From positions 7,764,501 through 7,828,500 of the forward strand of contig CM076960.1 in NCBI GenBank assembly GCA_039566865.1: a stretch of DNA of 64,000 nt, written 5' to 3'. Position 1 is the first letter of the stretch; each line of letters opens with the position of its first letter. The position numbers and the translations under genes are program-made. This document shows, in pieces, positions 32,980-47,200 of the stretch. The notes under the pieces are model-generated. The model was not told the origin of the DNA, did not search any database, and saw only the letters and a list, made by a program, of their open reading frames with translations. The DNA is from Aurelia coerulea. Lineage: Eukaryota > Cnidaria > Scyphozoa > Semaeostomeae > Ulmaridae.

Positions 32980-35900
32980 TAAACATTTGATTGATCGATG
33001 TTTGTTTAAGCAGTAAAGCTAAAATGAGACTTAAGAAAAAGCTAATGTCTATAGTAATGTCTCGAAAAATAGTTGCTGCAGCACTTGAATATGTTATAAA
33101 AGATGTTACTGGCAGATCTAAAGTTTTAAAGAACGATGAGTGCAATACTCTTTATAATATAAATTGTAGCTGTTAAAGTACGTTGCTAAACACTTTTTGT
33201 GTTTATATTTTGTTTTCTTTGAGAAAATAAACATTTGCTTAATCGATGTTTGTTTATGCAGTAAAGCTAAAATGAGACCAAGGAAAAGCTAATGTCTATA
33301 GTAATGTCTCGAAAAATAGTTGGTGCAGAACTTATATAGTGCTATAAAAGTAGTTACTGGCAGAACTAAAGTTTTATGGGACGATGAGTGCAATACTCTT
33401 AATAATATCAATTGCAGCTACTAAAGTACGTTAATCCACACTTTTTGTGTTTATATTTTGTTTTCTTTGAGAAAATAAACATTTAATTAATCGATGTTTG
33501 TTTATGCAGTAAAGCTATAATTAAAGCTAAAACTTAAGAAAATACCAATGTCTATAGTAATGTTTCCGAGAAAGGTTGCTGCAGCACTAATATAGTGCTA
33601 TAAAAGAAGTTACTGGCAGAACTATAGTTTAAATGGACGATGAGTGCAATACCCTTTATAATATAAATTGTGGCTACAAAGGGACGTTAAACAACACTTA
33701 TTGTGATTATATTTTGTTTTCTTTGAGAAAATAAACATTTGATTGATCGATGTTTGTTTAAGCAGTAAAGCTAAAATGAGACTTAAGAAAAAACTAAAGT
33801 AATTTTTACAAAAATGGTTGATGCAGCACTAATATAGTGCTATAAAAAAAGTTACTGGCAGAACTAAAGTTTTAAAGAACGATGAGTGCAATACTCTTTA
33901 TAATATAATTTGTAACTATTAAAGTACGTTAATCAACACTTTTTGTGTTTATATTTTGTTTTCTTTGAGAAAATAAGCATATAATTGATCGATGTTTGTT
34001 TATGCAGTAAAGCTAAAATGACACTAAAGAAAAAACTAATGTCTATATTAATGTTTCCAAGAATGGTTGCTGCAGCACTAATATAGTGCTATAAAATAAG
34101 TTACTGGCAGAACTATAGTTTTATGGGACGATGAGTGCAATACTCTTAATAATATGAATTGCAGCTACTAAAGTACGTTAACCCACACTTTTTGTGTTTA
34201 TATTTTGTTTTCTTTGAGAAAATAAACATTTAATTGATCGATGTTTGTTTATGCAGTAAAGCTAAAATGACACTAAAGAAAAAACTAATGTCTATATTAA
34301 TGTTTCCAAGAATGGTTGCTGCAGCACTAATATAGTGCTATAAAATAAGTTACTGGCAGAACTATAGTTTTATGGGACGATGAGTGCAATACTCTTAATA
34401 ATATGAATTGCAGCTACTAAAGTACGTTAATCCACACTTTTTGTGTTTATATTTTGTTTTCTTTAAGGAAATAAACATTTAATTAATCGATGTTTGTTTA
34501 TGCATTGAAGCTAAAATGAGACTAAAGAAAAAACTAATGTCTATAGTAATGTTTCGAAAAATTGTTGCTGCAGTACTAATATAGTGTTATAAAAGATGTT
34601 ACTGGCAGAACTATAGTTTTATGGGACGATGAGTGCAATAGTCTTAATAATATGAATTGCAGCTACTAAAGTACGTTAACCCACACTTTTTGTGTTTATA
34701 TTTTGTTTTCTTTGAGAAAATAAACATTTAATTGATCGATGTTTGTTTATGCAGTAAAGCTAAAATGAGACTTAAGAAAAAACTAAAGTAATTTTTACAA
34801 AATAGGTTGATGCAGCACTAATATAGTGCTATAAAAAAAGTTACTGGCAGAACTAAAGTTTTAAAGAGCGATGAGTGCAATACTCTTTAGAATATAAATT
34901 GTAACTATTAAGTTACGTTAATCAACACTTTTTGTGTTGATATTTTGTTTTCTTTGAGAAAATAAGCATATAATTGATCGATGTTTGTTTATGCAGTAAA
35001 GCTAAAATGACACTAAAGAAAAAACTAATGTCTATATTAATGTTTCCAAGAATGGTTCTGCAGCACTAATATAGTGCTATAAAATAAGTTACTGGCAGAA
35101 CTATAGTTTTATGGGACGATGAGTGCAATAGTCTTAATAACATGAATTGCAGCTACTAAAGTACGTTAACCCACACTTTTTGTGTTTATATTTTGTTTTC
35201 TTTGAGAAAATAAACATTTAATTAATCGATGTTTGTTGATGCAGTAAAGCTAAAATTAAAGCTAAAGCTAAAGAAAAGACCAATGTCTATAGTATTATTT
35301 CCGAGAATGGTTGCTGCAGCACTAATATAGTGCTATAAAAGAGGTTACTGGCAGAACTATATGTTAAATGGACAATGAGTGCAATACTCTTTATAATAAA
35401 AATTGTAGCTATTAACGTACGTTAATCCACAATTTTTCTAATTATATTTTGTTTTCTTTAAGAAACTAAACATTTAATTAATCGATGTTTGTTTATGCAG
35501 TGAAGCTAAATTGAGATTAAAGAAAAGCTAATGTCTATAGTAATGTCTCGAAAAATAGTTGCTGCAGCACTTATATAGTGTTATAAAAGATGTTACTGGC
35601 GGATCTAAAGTTTTAAAGAACGATGAGTGCAATACTCTTTATAGTATAAATTGTAGCTGTTAAAGTACGTTACTCAACACTTTTTGTGTTTATATTTTGT
35701 TTTCTTTGAGAAAATAAACATTTGCTTAATCGATGTTTGTTTATGCAGTAAAGCTAAAATGAGACTAAAGAAAAGCTAATGTCTATAGTAATGTCTCGAA
35801 AAATAGTTGCTGCAGCACTTATATAGTGTTATAAAAGATGTTACTGGCGGATCTAAAGTTTTAAAGAACGATGAGTGCATTACTCTTTATAGTATAAATT

Positions 35901-37925
35901 GTAGCTGTTAAAGTACGTTACTCAACACTTTTTGTGTTTATATTTTGTTTTCTTTGAGAAAATAAACATTTGCTTAATCGATGTTTGTTTATGCAGTAAA
36001 GCTAAAATGAGACTAAAGAAAAAACTAATGTCTATATTAATGTTTCCAAGAATGGTTGCTGCAGCACTAATATAGTGCTATGAAAGAAGTTACTGGCAGA
36101 ACTATACTTTTATGGGACGATGAGTGCAATACTCTTAATAATATCAATTGCAGCTACTAAAGTACGTTAATCCACACTTTTTGTGTTTATATTTTGTTTT
36201 CTTTGAGAAAATAAACATTTAATTAATCGATGTTTGTTAATGCAGTAAAGCTAAAATTAAAGCTAAAACTTAAGAAAATACCAATGTCTATAGTAATGTT
36301 TCCGAGAAAGGTTGCTGCAGCACGAATATAGTGCTATAAAAGAAGTTACTGGCAGAACTATAGTTTAAATGGACGATGAGTGCAATACCCTTTATAATAT
36401 AAATTGTGGCTACAAAGGTACTTTAAACAACACTTTTTGTTATTATATTTTGTTTTCTTTGAGAAAATAAACATTTGATTGATCGATGTTTGTTTAAGCA
36501 GTAAAGCTAAAATGAGACTTAAGAAAAAGCTAATGTCTATAGTAATGTCTCGAAAAATAGTTGCTGCAGCACTTATATAGTGTTATAAAAGATGTTACTG
36601 GCGGATCTAAAGTTTTAAAGAACGATGAGTGCAATACTCTTTATAGTATAAATTGTAGCTGTTAAAGTACGCTGCTAAACACTTTTTGTGTTTATATTTT
36701 GTTTTCTTTGAGAAAATAAACATTTGCTTAATCGATGTTTGTTTATGCAGTAAAGCTAAAATGAGACCAAGGAAAAGCTAATGTCTATAGTAATGTCTCG
36801 AAAAATAGTTGGTGCAGAACTTATATAGTGCTATAAAAGTAGATACTGGCAGAACTAAAGTTTTATGGGACTATCAGTGCAATACTCTTAATAATATCAA
36901 TTGCAGCTACTAAAGTACATTAATCCACACTTTTTGTGTTGATATTTTGTTTTCTTTGAGAAAATAAACATTTAATTAATCGATGTTTGTTTAGCAGTAA
37001 AGCTATAATTAAAGCTAAAACTTAAGAAAATACCAATGTCTATAGTAATGTTTCCGAGAAAGGTTGCTGCAGCACTAATATAGTGCTATAAAAGAAGTTA
37101 CTGGCAGAACTATAGTTTAAATGGACGATGAGTGCAATACCCTTTATAATATAAATTGTGGCTACAAAGGGACGTTAAACAACACTTATTGTGATTATAT
37201 TTTGTTTTCTTTGAGAAAATAAACATTTGATTGATCGATGTTTGTTTAAGCAGTAAAGCTAAAATGAGACTTAAGAAAAAACTAAAGTAATTTTTACAAA
37301 AATGGTTGATGCAGCACTAATATAGTGCTATAAAAAAAGTTACTGGCAGAACTAAAGTTTTAAAGAACGATGAGTGCAATACTCTTTATAATATAATTTG
37401 TAACTATTAAAGTACGTTAATCAACACTTTTTGTGTTTATATTTTGTTTTCTTTGAGAAAATAAGCATATAATTGATCGATGTTTGTTTATGCAGTAAAG
37501 CTAAAATGACACTAAAGAAAAAACTAATGTCTATATTAATGTTTCCAAGAATGGTTGCTGCAGCACTAATATAGTGCTATAAAATAAGTTACTTGCAGAA
37601 CTATAGTTTTATGGGACGATGAGTGCAATAGTCTTAATAACATGAATTGCAGCTACTAAAGTACGTTAACCCACACTTTTTGTGTTTATATTTTGTTTTC
37701 TTTGAGAAAATAAACATTTAATTGATCGATGTTTGTTTATGCAGTAAAGCTAAAATGACACTAAAGAAAAAACTTATGTCTATATTAATGTTTCCAAGAA
37801 TGTTTGCTGCAGGACTAATATCGTGCTATAAAATAAGTTACTGGCAGAACTATAGTTTTATGGGACGATGAGTGCAATACTCTTAATAACATGAATTGCA
37901 GCTACTAAAGTACGTTAATCCACAC
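32980..37925. repeat. ~3.49-kb higher-order repeat, two copies
   Basis: The rare monomer pair with TTTAAGCAG...GACTTAAGAAAAAGC followed by ATGAGACCAAGGAAAAGC occurs with the second motif at 33272 and 36761, a spacing of 3489 bp. It recurs at 43294 and 46781 in the second large duplicate (3487 bp). The duplication is therefore older than the ~9-kb one. Confidence 0.75.
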
Positions 37926-39869
37926 TTTTTGTGTTTATATTTTGTTTTCTTAAAGAAAATAAACGTTTAATTAATCGATGTTTGTTTATGCATTGAAGCT
38001 AAAATGAGACTAAAGAAAAAACTAATGTCTATAGTAATGTTTCGAAAAATTGTTTCTACAGTAATAATATAGTGTTATAAAAGATGTTACTGGCAGAACT
38101 AAAGTTTTAAAGAACGATGAGTGCAATTGTCTTTATATCATGAATTACAGGTACTAAAGTACGTTAATCCACACTTTTTGTGTTGATATTTAGTTTTCTT
38201 TGAGAAAATAAACATTTAATTAATCGATGTTTGTTTATGGAGTAAAGCTATAATTAAAGCTAAAACTTAAGAAAATACCAATGTCTATAGTAATGTTTCA
38301 AACAATGGTTGCTGCAAAACTAATTTAGTGCTATATTAGAAATTACTGGCAGAGCTAAAGTTTCAAAGAACGATGACTGCAGTTCTCTTTATGTTATGAA
38401 TTGTAGCTACTAAAGTACGTTAACCTACACTTTTTCTGTTTATATTTGGTTTTTTTTTTGAGAAAGTAAACATTTAATTAATCGATGTTTGTTTATGCAG
38501 TAAAGCTAAAATGAGACTAAAGAAAAAACTAATGTCTATAATAATGTTTCCAAGAATGGTTGCTACAGCACTATTATAGTGCTATAAAAGAAACAACTGG
38601 CAGAACTTGAGTTTTAAAGAACGATGAGTGCAATTGTCTTTATATCATGAATTACAGGTACTAAAGTACGTTAATCCACACTTTTTGTGTTTATATTTAG
38701 TTTTCTTTGAGAAAATAAACATTTAATTAATCGATGTTTGTTTATGCAGTAAAGCTATAATTAAAGCTAAAACTTAAGAAAATACCAATGTCTATAGTAA
38801 TGTTTCCGAGAAAGGTTGCTGCAGCACTAATATAGTGCTATAAAAGAAGTTACTGGCAGAACTATAGTTTAAATGGACGATGAGTGCAATACCCTTTATA
38901 ATATAAATTGTGGCTACAAAGGGACGTTAAACAACACTTTTTGTGATTATATTTTGTTTTCTTTGAGAAAATAAACATTTGATTGATCGATGTTTGTTTA
39001 AGCAGTAAAGCTAAAATGAGACTTAAGAAAAAACTAAAGTAATTTTTACAAAATAGGTTGATGCAGCACTAATATAGTGCTATGAAAAAGTTACTGGCAG
39101 AACTAAAGTTTTAAAGAACGATGAGTGCAATACTCTTTATAATATAATTTGTAGCTATTAAAGTACGTTAATCAACACTTTTTGTGTTTATATTTTGTTT
39201 TCTTTGAGAAGATAAACATTTAATTAATCGATGCTTGTTTATGCAGTAAAGCTAAAATTAAAGCTAAAACTAGAGAAAAAACTAATGTCTATATTAATGT
39301 TACCAAGAATAGTTGCTGCAGCACTAATATAGTGCTATAAAAGAAGTTACTGCTGAACTATAGTTTTATGGGACGATGAGTGCAATACTCTTAATAATAT
39401 ATATTGTGGCTACAAAGGTACGTTAAACAACACTTTTTGTAATTATATTTTATTTTCTTTAAGAAAATAAACATTTAATTGATCGATGTTTGTTTATGCA
39501 GTGAAGCTAAAATGAGACTAAAGAAAAAACTAATGTCTATTGTAATGTTTCGAAAAATAGTTGCTGCAGCACTAAAATAGTGTTACAAAAGATGTTACTG
39601 GCAGAACTAAAGTTTTAAAGAACGATGAGTGCAATACTCTTTATAATATAATTTGTAACTATTAAAGTACGTTAATCAACACTTTTTGTATTTATATTTT
39701 GTTTTCTTTGAGAAAATAAACATTTGCTTAATCAATGTTTGTTGATGCAGTAAAGCTAAAACGACACTAAAGAAAAAACTAAAGTCTATAGTAATTTTTA
39801 CAAGAATGTTTGCTGCAGCACTAATATAGTGCTATAAAAGAAGTTACTGGCAGAACTATAGTTTTATGG

Positions 39870-39930
39870 GACGATAAGTGCAATACTCTAAATAATATGA
39901 ACGATGAGTGCAATACTCTTTATAATATAA
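39870..39930. repeat. Monomer with internal ~35-bp duplication
   Basis: GACGATAAGTGCAATACTC is followed by AAATAATATG and then again by AACGATGAGTGCAATACTC. The same junction occurs at 49641-49700 and links the two ~9-kb duplicates. Confidence 0.8.
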
Positions 39931-41259
39931 TTTGTAGCTATTAAAGTACGTTAATCAACACTTTTTGTGTTTATATTTTGTTTTCTTTGAGAAGATAAAC
40001 ATTTAATTAATCGATGCTTGTTTATGCAGTAAAGCTAAAATTAAAGCTAAAACTAGAGAAAAAACTAATGTCTATATTAATGTTTCCAAGAATGTTTGCT
40101 GCAGGACTAATATAGTGCTACAAAATAAGTTACTGGCAGAACTATAGTTCTATGGGACGATGAGTGCAATACTCTTAATAATATGAATTGCAGCTACTAA
40201 AGTACGTTAATCCACACTTTTTGTGTTTATATTTTGTTTTCTTTGAGAAAATAAACATTTAATTAATCGATGTTTGTTTATGCAGTGAAGCTAAAATTAA
40301 AGCTAAAGAAAAAACTAATTTCTATATTAATGTTTCCAAGAATGGTTGCTGCAGCACTAATATAGTGTTATAAAAGATCTTACTGGCAGAACTAAATTTT
40401 AAAGAACGATGAGTGCAAAACTCTCTATAATATAAATTGTAGCTACTAAAGTACGTTACTAAACACTTTTTGTGATTATATTTTGTTTTCTTTGAGAAAA
40501 TAAGCATTTAATTGTTCGATGTTTGTTTATGCAGTAAAGCTAAAATGACACTAAAGTAAAAACTAAAGTCTATAGTAATTTTTACAAGAATGGTTGCTGC
40601 AGCATAAATATAGTGCTATAAAAAAAATTACTGGCAGATCTAAAGTTTTAAAGAACGATGAGTGCAATACTCTTTATAATAAAAATTGTAGCTATTAACG
40701 TACCTTAATCCACAATTTTTCTGTTTATATTTTGTTTTCTTTAAGAAATTAAACATTTAATTAATCGATGTTTGTTTATGCAGTGAAGCTAAAATGAGAC
40801 TAAAGAAAAAACTAATGTCTATAGTAATGTTTCGAAAAATAGTTGCTGCAGTACTAATATAGTGTTATGAAAGATGTTACTGGCAGAACTAAAGTTTTAA
40901 AGGACGATGAGTGCAATACTCTTTATAATATAAATTGTAACTATTAAAGTACCTTAATCCACACTTTTTGTGTTTATATTTTGTTTTCTTTGAGAAATAA
41001 ACATTTAATTAATCGATGTTTGTTTATGAAGTGAAGCTAAAATGAGACTAAAGAAAAAACTAATATCTATAGTAATGTTTCGAAAAATAGTTGCTGCAGC
41101 ACTAATATAGTGTTATAAAAGATGTTACTGACAGAACTAAAGTTTTAAAGAACGATGAGTGCAAAACTCTTTATAATATAAATTGTAACTATTAAAGTAC
41201 GTTAATCCACATTTCTTGTGTTTATATTTTGTTTTCTTTGAGAAAAAAACATTTAATTA

Positions 41260-44200
41260 ATCGATGTTTGTTTATGCAGTAAAGCTAAAATTAAAGCTAA
41301 AGAAAAAACTAATTTCTATATTAATGTTTCCAAGAATGGTTGCTGCAGCACTAATATAGTGCTATAAAAGAAGTTACTGGCAGAACTATAGTTTTATGGG
41401 ACGATGAGTGCAATACTCTTTATAATATAAATTGTAGCTATTAAAGTACGTTACTCAACACTTTTTGTGATTATATTTTGTTTTCTTTGAGAAAATAAGC
41501 ATTTAATTGATCGATGTTTGTTTATGCAGTAAAGCTAAAATGACTCTAAAGTAAAAACTAAAGTCTATAGTAATTTTTACAAGAATGGTTGCTGCAGCAT
41601 AAATATAGTGCTATAAAAAAGATTACTGGCAGATCTAAAGTTTTAAAGAACGATGAGTGCAATACTCTTTATAATAAAAATTGTAGCTATTAACGTACGT
41701 TGATCCACAATTTTTCTGTTTATATTTTGTTTTCTTTAAGGAATTAAACATTTAATTAATCGATGTTTGTTTATGCAGTGAAGCTAAAATGAGACTAAAG
41801 AAAAAACTAATGTCTATAGTAATGTTTCGAAAAATAGTTGCTGCAGCACTTATATAGTGTTATAAAAGATGTTACTTGCAGATCTAAAGTTTTAAAGAAC
41901 GACGAGTGCAATACTCTTTATAGTATAAATTGTAGCTATTAAAGTACGTTAATCCACAATTTTTGTGTTTATATTTTGTTTTCTTTAAGAAAATAAATAT
42001 TTAATTAATCGATGTTTGTTTATGCAGTAAAGCTAAAATGAGACTAAAGAAAAAACTAATGTCTATAGTAATGTTTCGAAAAATAGTTGCTGCAGCACTT
42101 ATATAGTGTTATAAAAGATGTTACTGGGAGAACTATAGTTTTATGGGACGATGAGTGCAATACTCTTAATAATATGAATTGCAGCTACTAAAGTACGTTA
42201 ATCCACACTTTTTGTGTTTATATTTTGTTTTCTTTGAGAAAATAAACATTTGCTTAATCGATGTTTGTTTATGCAGTAAAGCCGAAATTAATGCTAAAAC
42301 TAAAGAAAATACCAATGTCTATAGTAATGTTTCCGAGAATGGTTCCTGCAGCACTAATATAGTGCTATAAAAGAAGTTACTGGCAGAACTATAGTTTTAT
42401 GGGACGATGAGTGCAATACTCTTAATAATATCAATTGCAGCTACTAAAGTACGTTAATCCACACTTTTTGTGTTTATATTTTGTTTTCTTTGAGAAAATA
42501 AACATTTAATTAATCGATGTTTGTTTATGCAGTAAAGCTAAAATTAAAGCTAAAGCTAAAGAAAAGACCAATGTCTATAGTATTATTTCCGAGAATGGTT
42601 GCTGCAGCACTAATATAGTGCTATAAAAGAGGTTACTGGCAGAACTATATGTTAAATGGACAATGAGTGCAATACTCTTTATAATAAAAATTGTAGCTAT
42701 TAACGTACGTTAATCCACAATTTTTCTAATTATATTTTGTTTTCTTTAAGAAACTAAACATTTAATTAATCGATGTTTGTTTATGCAGTGAAGCTAAATT
42801 GAGATTAAAGAAAAGCTAATGTCTATAGTAATGTCTCGAAAAATAGTTGCTGCAGCACTTATATAGTGTTATAAAAGATGTTACTGGCGGATCTAAAGTT
42901 TTAAAGAACGATGAGTGCAATACTCTTTATAGTATAAATTGTAGCTGTTAAAGTACGTTACTCAACACTTTTTGTGTTTATATTTTGTTTTCTTTGAGAA
43001 AATAAACATTTGATTGATCGATGTTTGTTTAAGCAGTAAAGCTAAAATGAGACTTAAGAAAAAGCTAATGTCTATAGTAATGTCTCGAAAAATAGTTGCT
43101 GCAGCACTTGAGATGTTATAAAAGATGTTACTGGCGGATCTAAAGTTTTAAAGAACGATGAGTGCAATACTCTTTATAGTATAAATTGTAGCTGTTAAAG
43201 TACGCTGCTAAACACTTTTTGTGTTTATATTTTGTTTTCTTTGAGAAAATAAACATTTGCTTAATCGATGTTTGTTTATGCAGTAAAGCTAAAATGAGAC
43301 CAAGGAAAAGCTAATGTCTATAGTAATGTCTCGAAAAATAGTTGGTGCAGAACTTATATAGTGCTATAAAAGTAGTTACTGGCAGAACTAAAGTTTTATG
43401 GGACTATCAGTGCAATACTCTTAATAATATCAATTGCAGCTACTAAAGTACGTTAATCCACACTTTTTGTGTTGATATTTTGTTTTCTTTGAGAAAATAA
43501 ACATTTAATTAATCGATGTTTGTTTAGCAGTAAAGCTATAATTAAAGCTAAAACTTAAGAAAATACCAATGTCTATAGTAATGTTTCCGAGAAAGGTTGC
43601 TGCAGCACTAATATAGTGCTATAAAAGAAGTTACTGGCAGAACTATAGTTTAAATGGACGATGAGTGCAATACCGTTTATAATATAAATTGTGGCTACAA
43701 AGGGACGTTAAACAACACTTATTGTGATTATATTTTGTTTTCTTTGAGAAAATAAACATTTGATTGATCGATGTTTGTTTAAGCAGTAAAGCTAAAATGA
43801 GACTTAAGAAAAAACTAAAGTAATTTTTACAAAAATGGTTGATGCAGCACTAATATAGTGCTATAAAAAAAGTTACTGGCAGAACTAAAGTTTTAAAGAA
43901 CGATGAGTGCAATACTCTTTATAATATAATTTGTAACTATTAAATACGTTAATCAACACTTTTTGTGTTTATATTTTGTTTTCTTTGAGAAAATAAGCAT
44001 ATAATTGATCGATGTTTGTTTATGCAGTAAAGCTAAAATGACACTAAAGAAAAAACTAATGTCTATATTAATGTTTCCAAGAATGGTTGCTGCAGCACTA
44101 ATATAGTGCTATAAAATAAGTTACTGGCAGAACTATAGTTTTATGGGACGATGAGTGCAATAGTCTTAATAACATGAATTGCAGCTACTAAAGTACGTTA

Positions 44201-47200
44201 ACCCACACTTTTTGTGTTTATATTTTGTTTTCTTTGAGAAAATAAACATTTAATTGATCGATGTTTGTTTATGCAGTAAAGCTAAAATGACACTAAAGAA
44301 AAAACTAATGTCTATATTAATGTTTCCAAGAATGTTTGCTGCAGGACTAATATCGTGCTATAAAATAAGTTACTGGCAGAACTATAGTTTTATGGGACGA
44401 TGAGTGCAATACTCTTAATAACATGAATTGCAGCTACTAAAGTACGTTAATCCACACTTTTTGTGTTTATATTTTGTTTTCTTAAAGAAAATAAACGTTT
44501 AATTAATCGATGTTTGTTTATGCATTGAAGCTAAAATGAGACTAAAGAAAAAACTAATGTCTATAGTAATGTTTCGAAAAATTGTTTCTACAGTAATAAT
44601 ATAGTGTTATAAAAGATGTTACTGGCAGAACTATAGTTTTATGGGACGATGAGTGCAATAGTCTTAATAACATGAATTGCAGCTACTAAAGTACGTTAAC
44701 CCACACTTTTTGTGTTTATATTTTGTTTTCTTTGAGAAAATAAACATTTAATTGATCGATGTTTGTTTAAGCAGTAAAGCTAAAATGAGACTTAAGAAAA
44801 AACTAAAGTAATTTTTACAAAATAGGTTGATGCAGCACTAATATAGTGCTATAAAAAAAGTTACTGGCAGAACTAAAGTTTTAAAGAGCGATGAGTGCAA
44901 TACTCTTTAAAATATAATTTGTAACTATTAAAGTACGTTAATCAACACTTTTTGTGTTGATATTTTGTTTTCTTTGAGAAAATAAGCATATAATTGATCG
45001 ATGTTTGTTTATGCAGTAAAGCTAAAATGACACTAAAGAAAAAACTAATGTCTATATTAATGTTTCCAAGAATGGTTCTGCAGCACTAATATAGTGCTAT
45101 AAAATAAGTTACTGGCAGAACTATAGTTTTATGGGACGATGAGTGCAATAGTCTTAATAACATGAATTGCAGCTACTAAAGTACGTTAATCCACACTTTT
45201 TGTGTTTATATTTTGTTTTCTTTGAGAAAATAAACATTTAATTAATCGATGTTTGTTTATGCAGTAAAGCTAAAATTAAAGCTAAAGCTAAAGAAAAGAC
45301 CAATGTCTATAGTATTATTTCCGAGAATGGTTGCTGCAGCACTAATATAGTGCTATAAAAGAGGTTACTGGCAGAACTATATGTTAAATGGACAATGAGT
45401 GCAATACTCTTTATAATAAAAATTGTAGCTATTAACGTACGTTAATCCACAATTTTTCTAATTATATTTTGTTTTCTTTAAGAAACTAAACATTTAATTA
45501 ATCGATGTTTGTTTATGCAGTGAAGCTAAAATGAGATTAAAGAAAAGCTAATGTCTATAGTAATGTCTCGAAAAATAGTTGCTGCAGCACTTATATAGTG
45601 TTATAAAAGATGTTACTGGCGGATCTAAAGTTTTAAAGAACGATGAGTGCAATACTCTTTATAGTATAAATTGTAGCTGTTAAAGTACGTTACTCAACAC
45701 TTTTTGTGTTTATATTTTGTTTTCTTTGAGAAAATAAACATTTGCTTAATCGATGTTTGTTTATGCAGTAAAGCTAAAATGAGACTAAAGAAAAGCTAAT
45801 GTCTATAGTAATGTCTCGAAAAATAGTTGCTGCAGCACTTATATAGTGTTATAAAAGATGTTACTGGCGGATCTAAAGTTTTAAAGAACGATGAGTGCAT
45901 TACTCTTTATAGTATAAATTGTAGCTGTTAAAGTACGTTACTCAACACTTTTTGTGTTTATATTTTGTTTTCTTTGAGAAAATAAACATTTGCTTAATCG
46001 ATGTTTGTTTATGCAGTAAAGCTAAAATGAGACTAAAGAAAAAACTAATGTCTATATTAATGTTTCCAAGAATGGTTGCTGCAGCACTAATATAGTGCTA
46101 TGAAAGAAGTTACTGGCAGAACTATACTTTTATGGGACGATGAGTGCAATACTCTTAATAATATCAATTGCAGCTACTAAAGTACGTTAATCCACACTTT
46201 TTGTGTTTATATTTTGTTTTCTTTGAGAAAATAAACATTTAATTAATCGATGTTTGTTAATGCAGTAAAGCTAAAATTAAAGCTAAAACTTAAGAAAATA
46301 CCAATGTCTATAGTAATGTTTCCGAGAAAGGTTGCTGCAGCACGAATATAGTGCTATAAAAGAAGTTACTGGCAGAACTATAGTTTAAATGGACGATGAG
46401 TGCAATACCCTTTATAATATAAATTGTGGCTACAAAGGTACTTTAAACAACACTTTTTGTTATTATATTTTGTTTTCTTTGAGAAAATAAACATTTGATT
46501 GATCGATGTTTGTTTAAGCAGTAAAGCTAAAATGAGACTTAAGAAAAAGCTAATGTCTATAGTAATGTCTCGAAAAATAGTTGCTGCAGCACTTATATAG
46601 TGTTATAAAAGATGTTACTGGCGGATCTAAAGTTTTAAAGAACGATGAGTGCAATACTCTTTATAGTATAAATTGTAGCTGTTAAAGTACGCTGCTAAAC
46701 ACTTTTTGTGTTTATATTTTGTTTTCTTTGAGAAAATAAACATTTGCTTAATCGATGTTTGTTTATGCAGTAAAGCTAAAATGAGACCAAGGAAAAGCTA
46801 ATGTCTATAGTAATGTCTCGAAAAATAGTTGGTGCAGAACTTATATAGTGCTATAAAAGTAGTTACTGGCAGAACTAAAGTTTTATGGGACTATGAGTGC
46901 AATACTCTTAATAATATCAATTGCAGCTACTAAAGTACATTAATCCACACTTTTTGTGTTGATATTTTGTTTTCTTTGAGAAAATAAACATTTAATTAAT
47001 CGATGTTTGTTTAGCAGTAAAGCTATAATTAAAGCTAAAACTTAAGAAAATACCAATGTCTATAGTAATGTTTCCGAGAAAGGTTGCTGCAGCACTAATA
47101 TAGTGCTATAAAAGAAGTTACTGGCAGAACTATAGTTTAAATGGACGATGAGTGCAATACCCTTTATAATATAAATTGTGGCTACAAAGGGACGTTAAAC

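Larger units (their letters stand above)
31240..40200. repeat. ~9-kb segmental duplication, copy 1
   Basis: Matches 41260-49980 at an offset of 10,020-10,023 bp up to about 37925, and at 9,771 bp beyond it. The change of 249 bp shows that one monomer was gained or lost in one copy. Markers shared by both: ATGAGACCAAGG (33272 and 43294), CTATATTAGAAATTACTGG (38330 and 48101) and the internal duplication at 39,890. Confidence 0.85.
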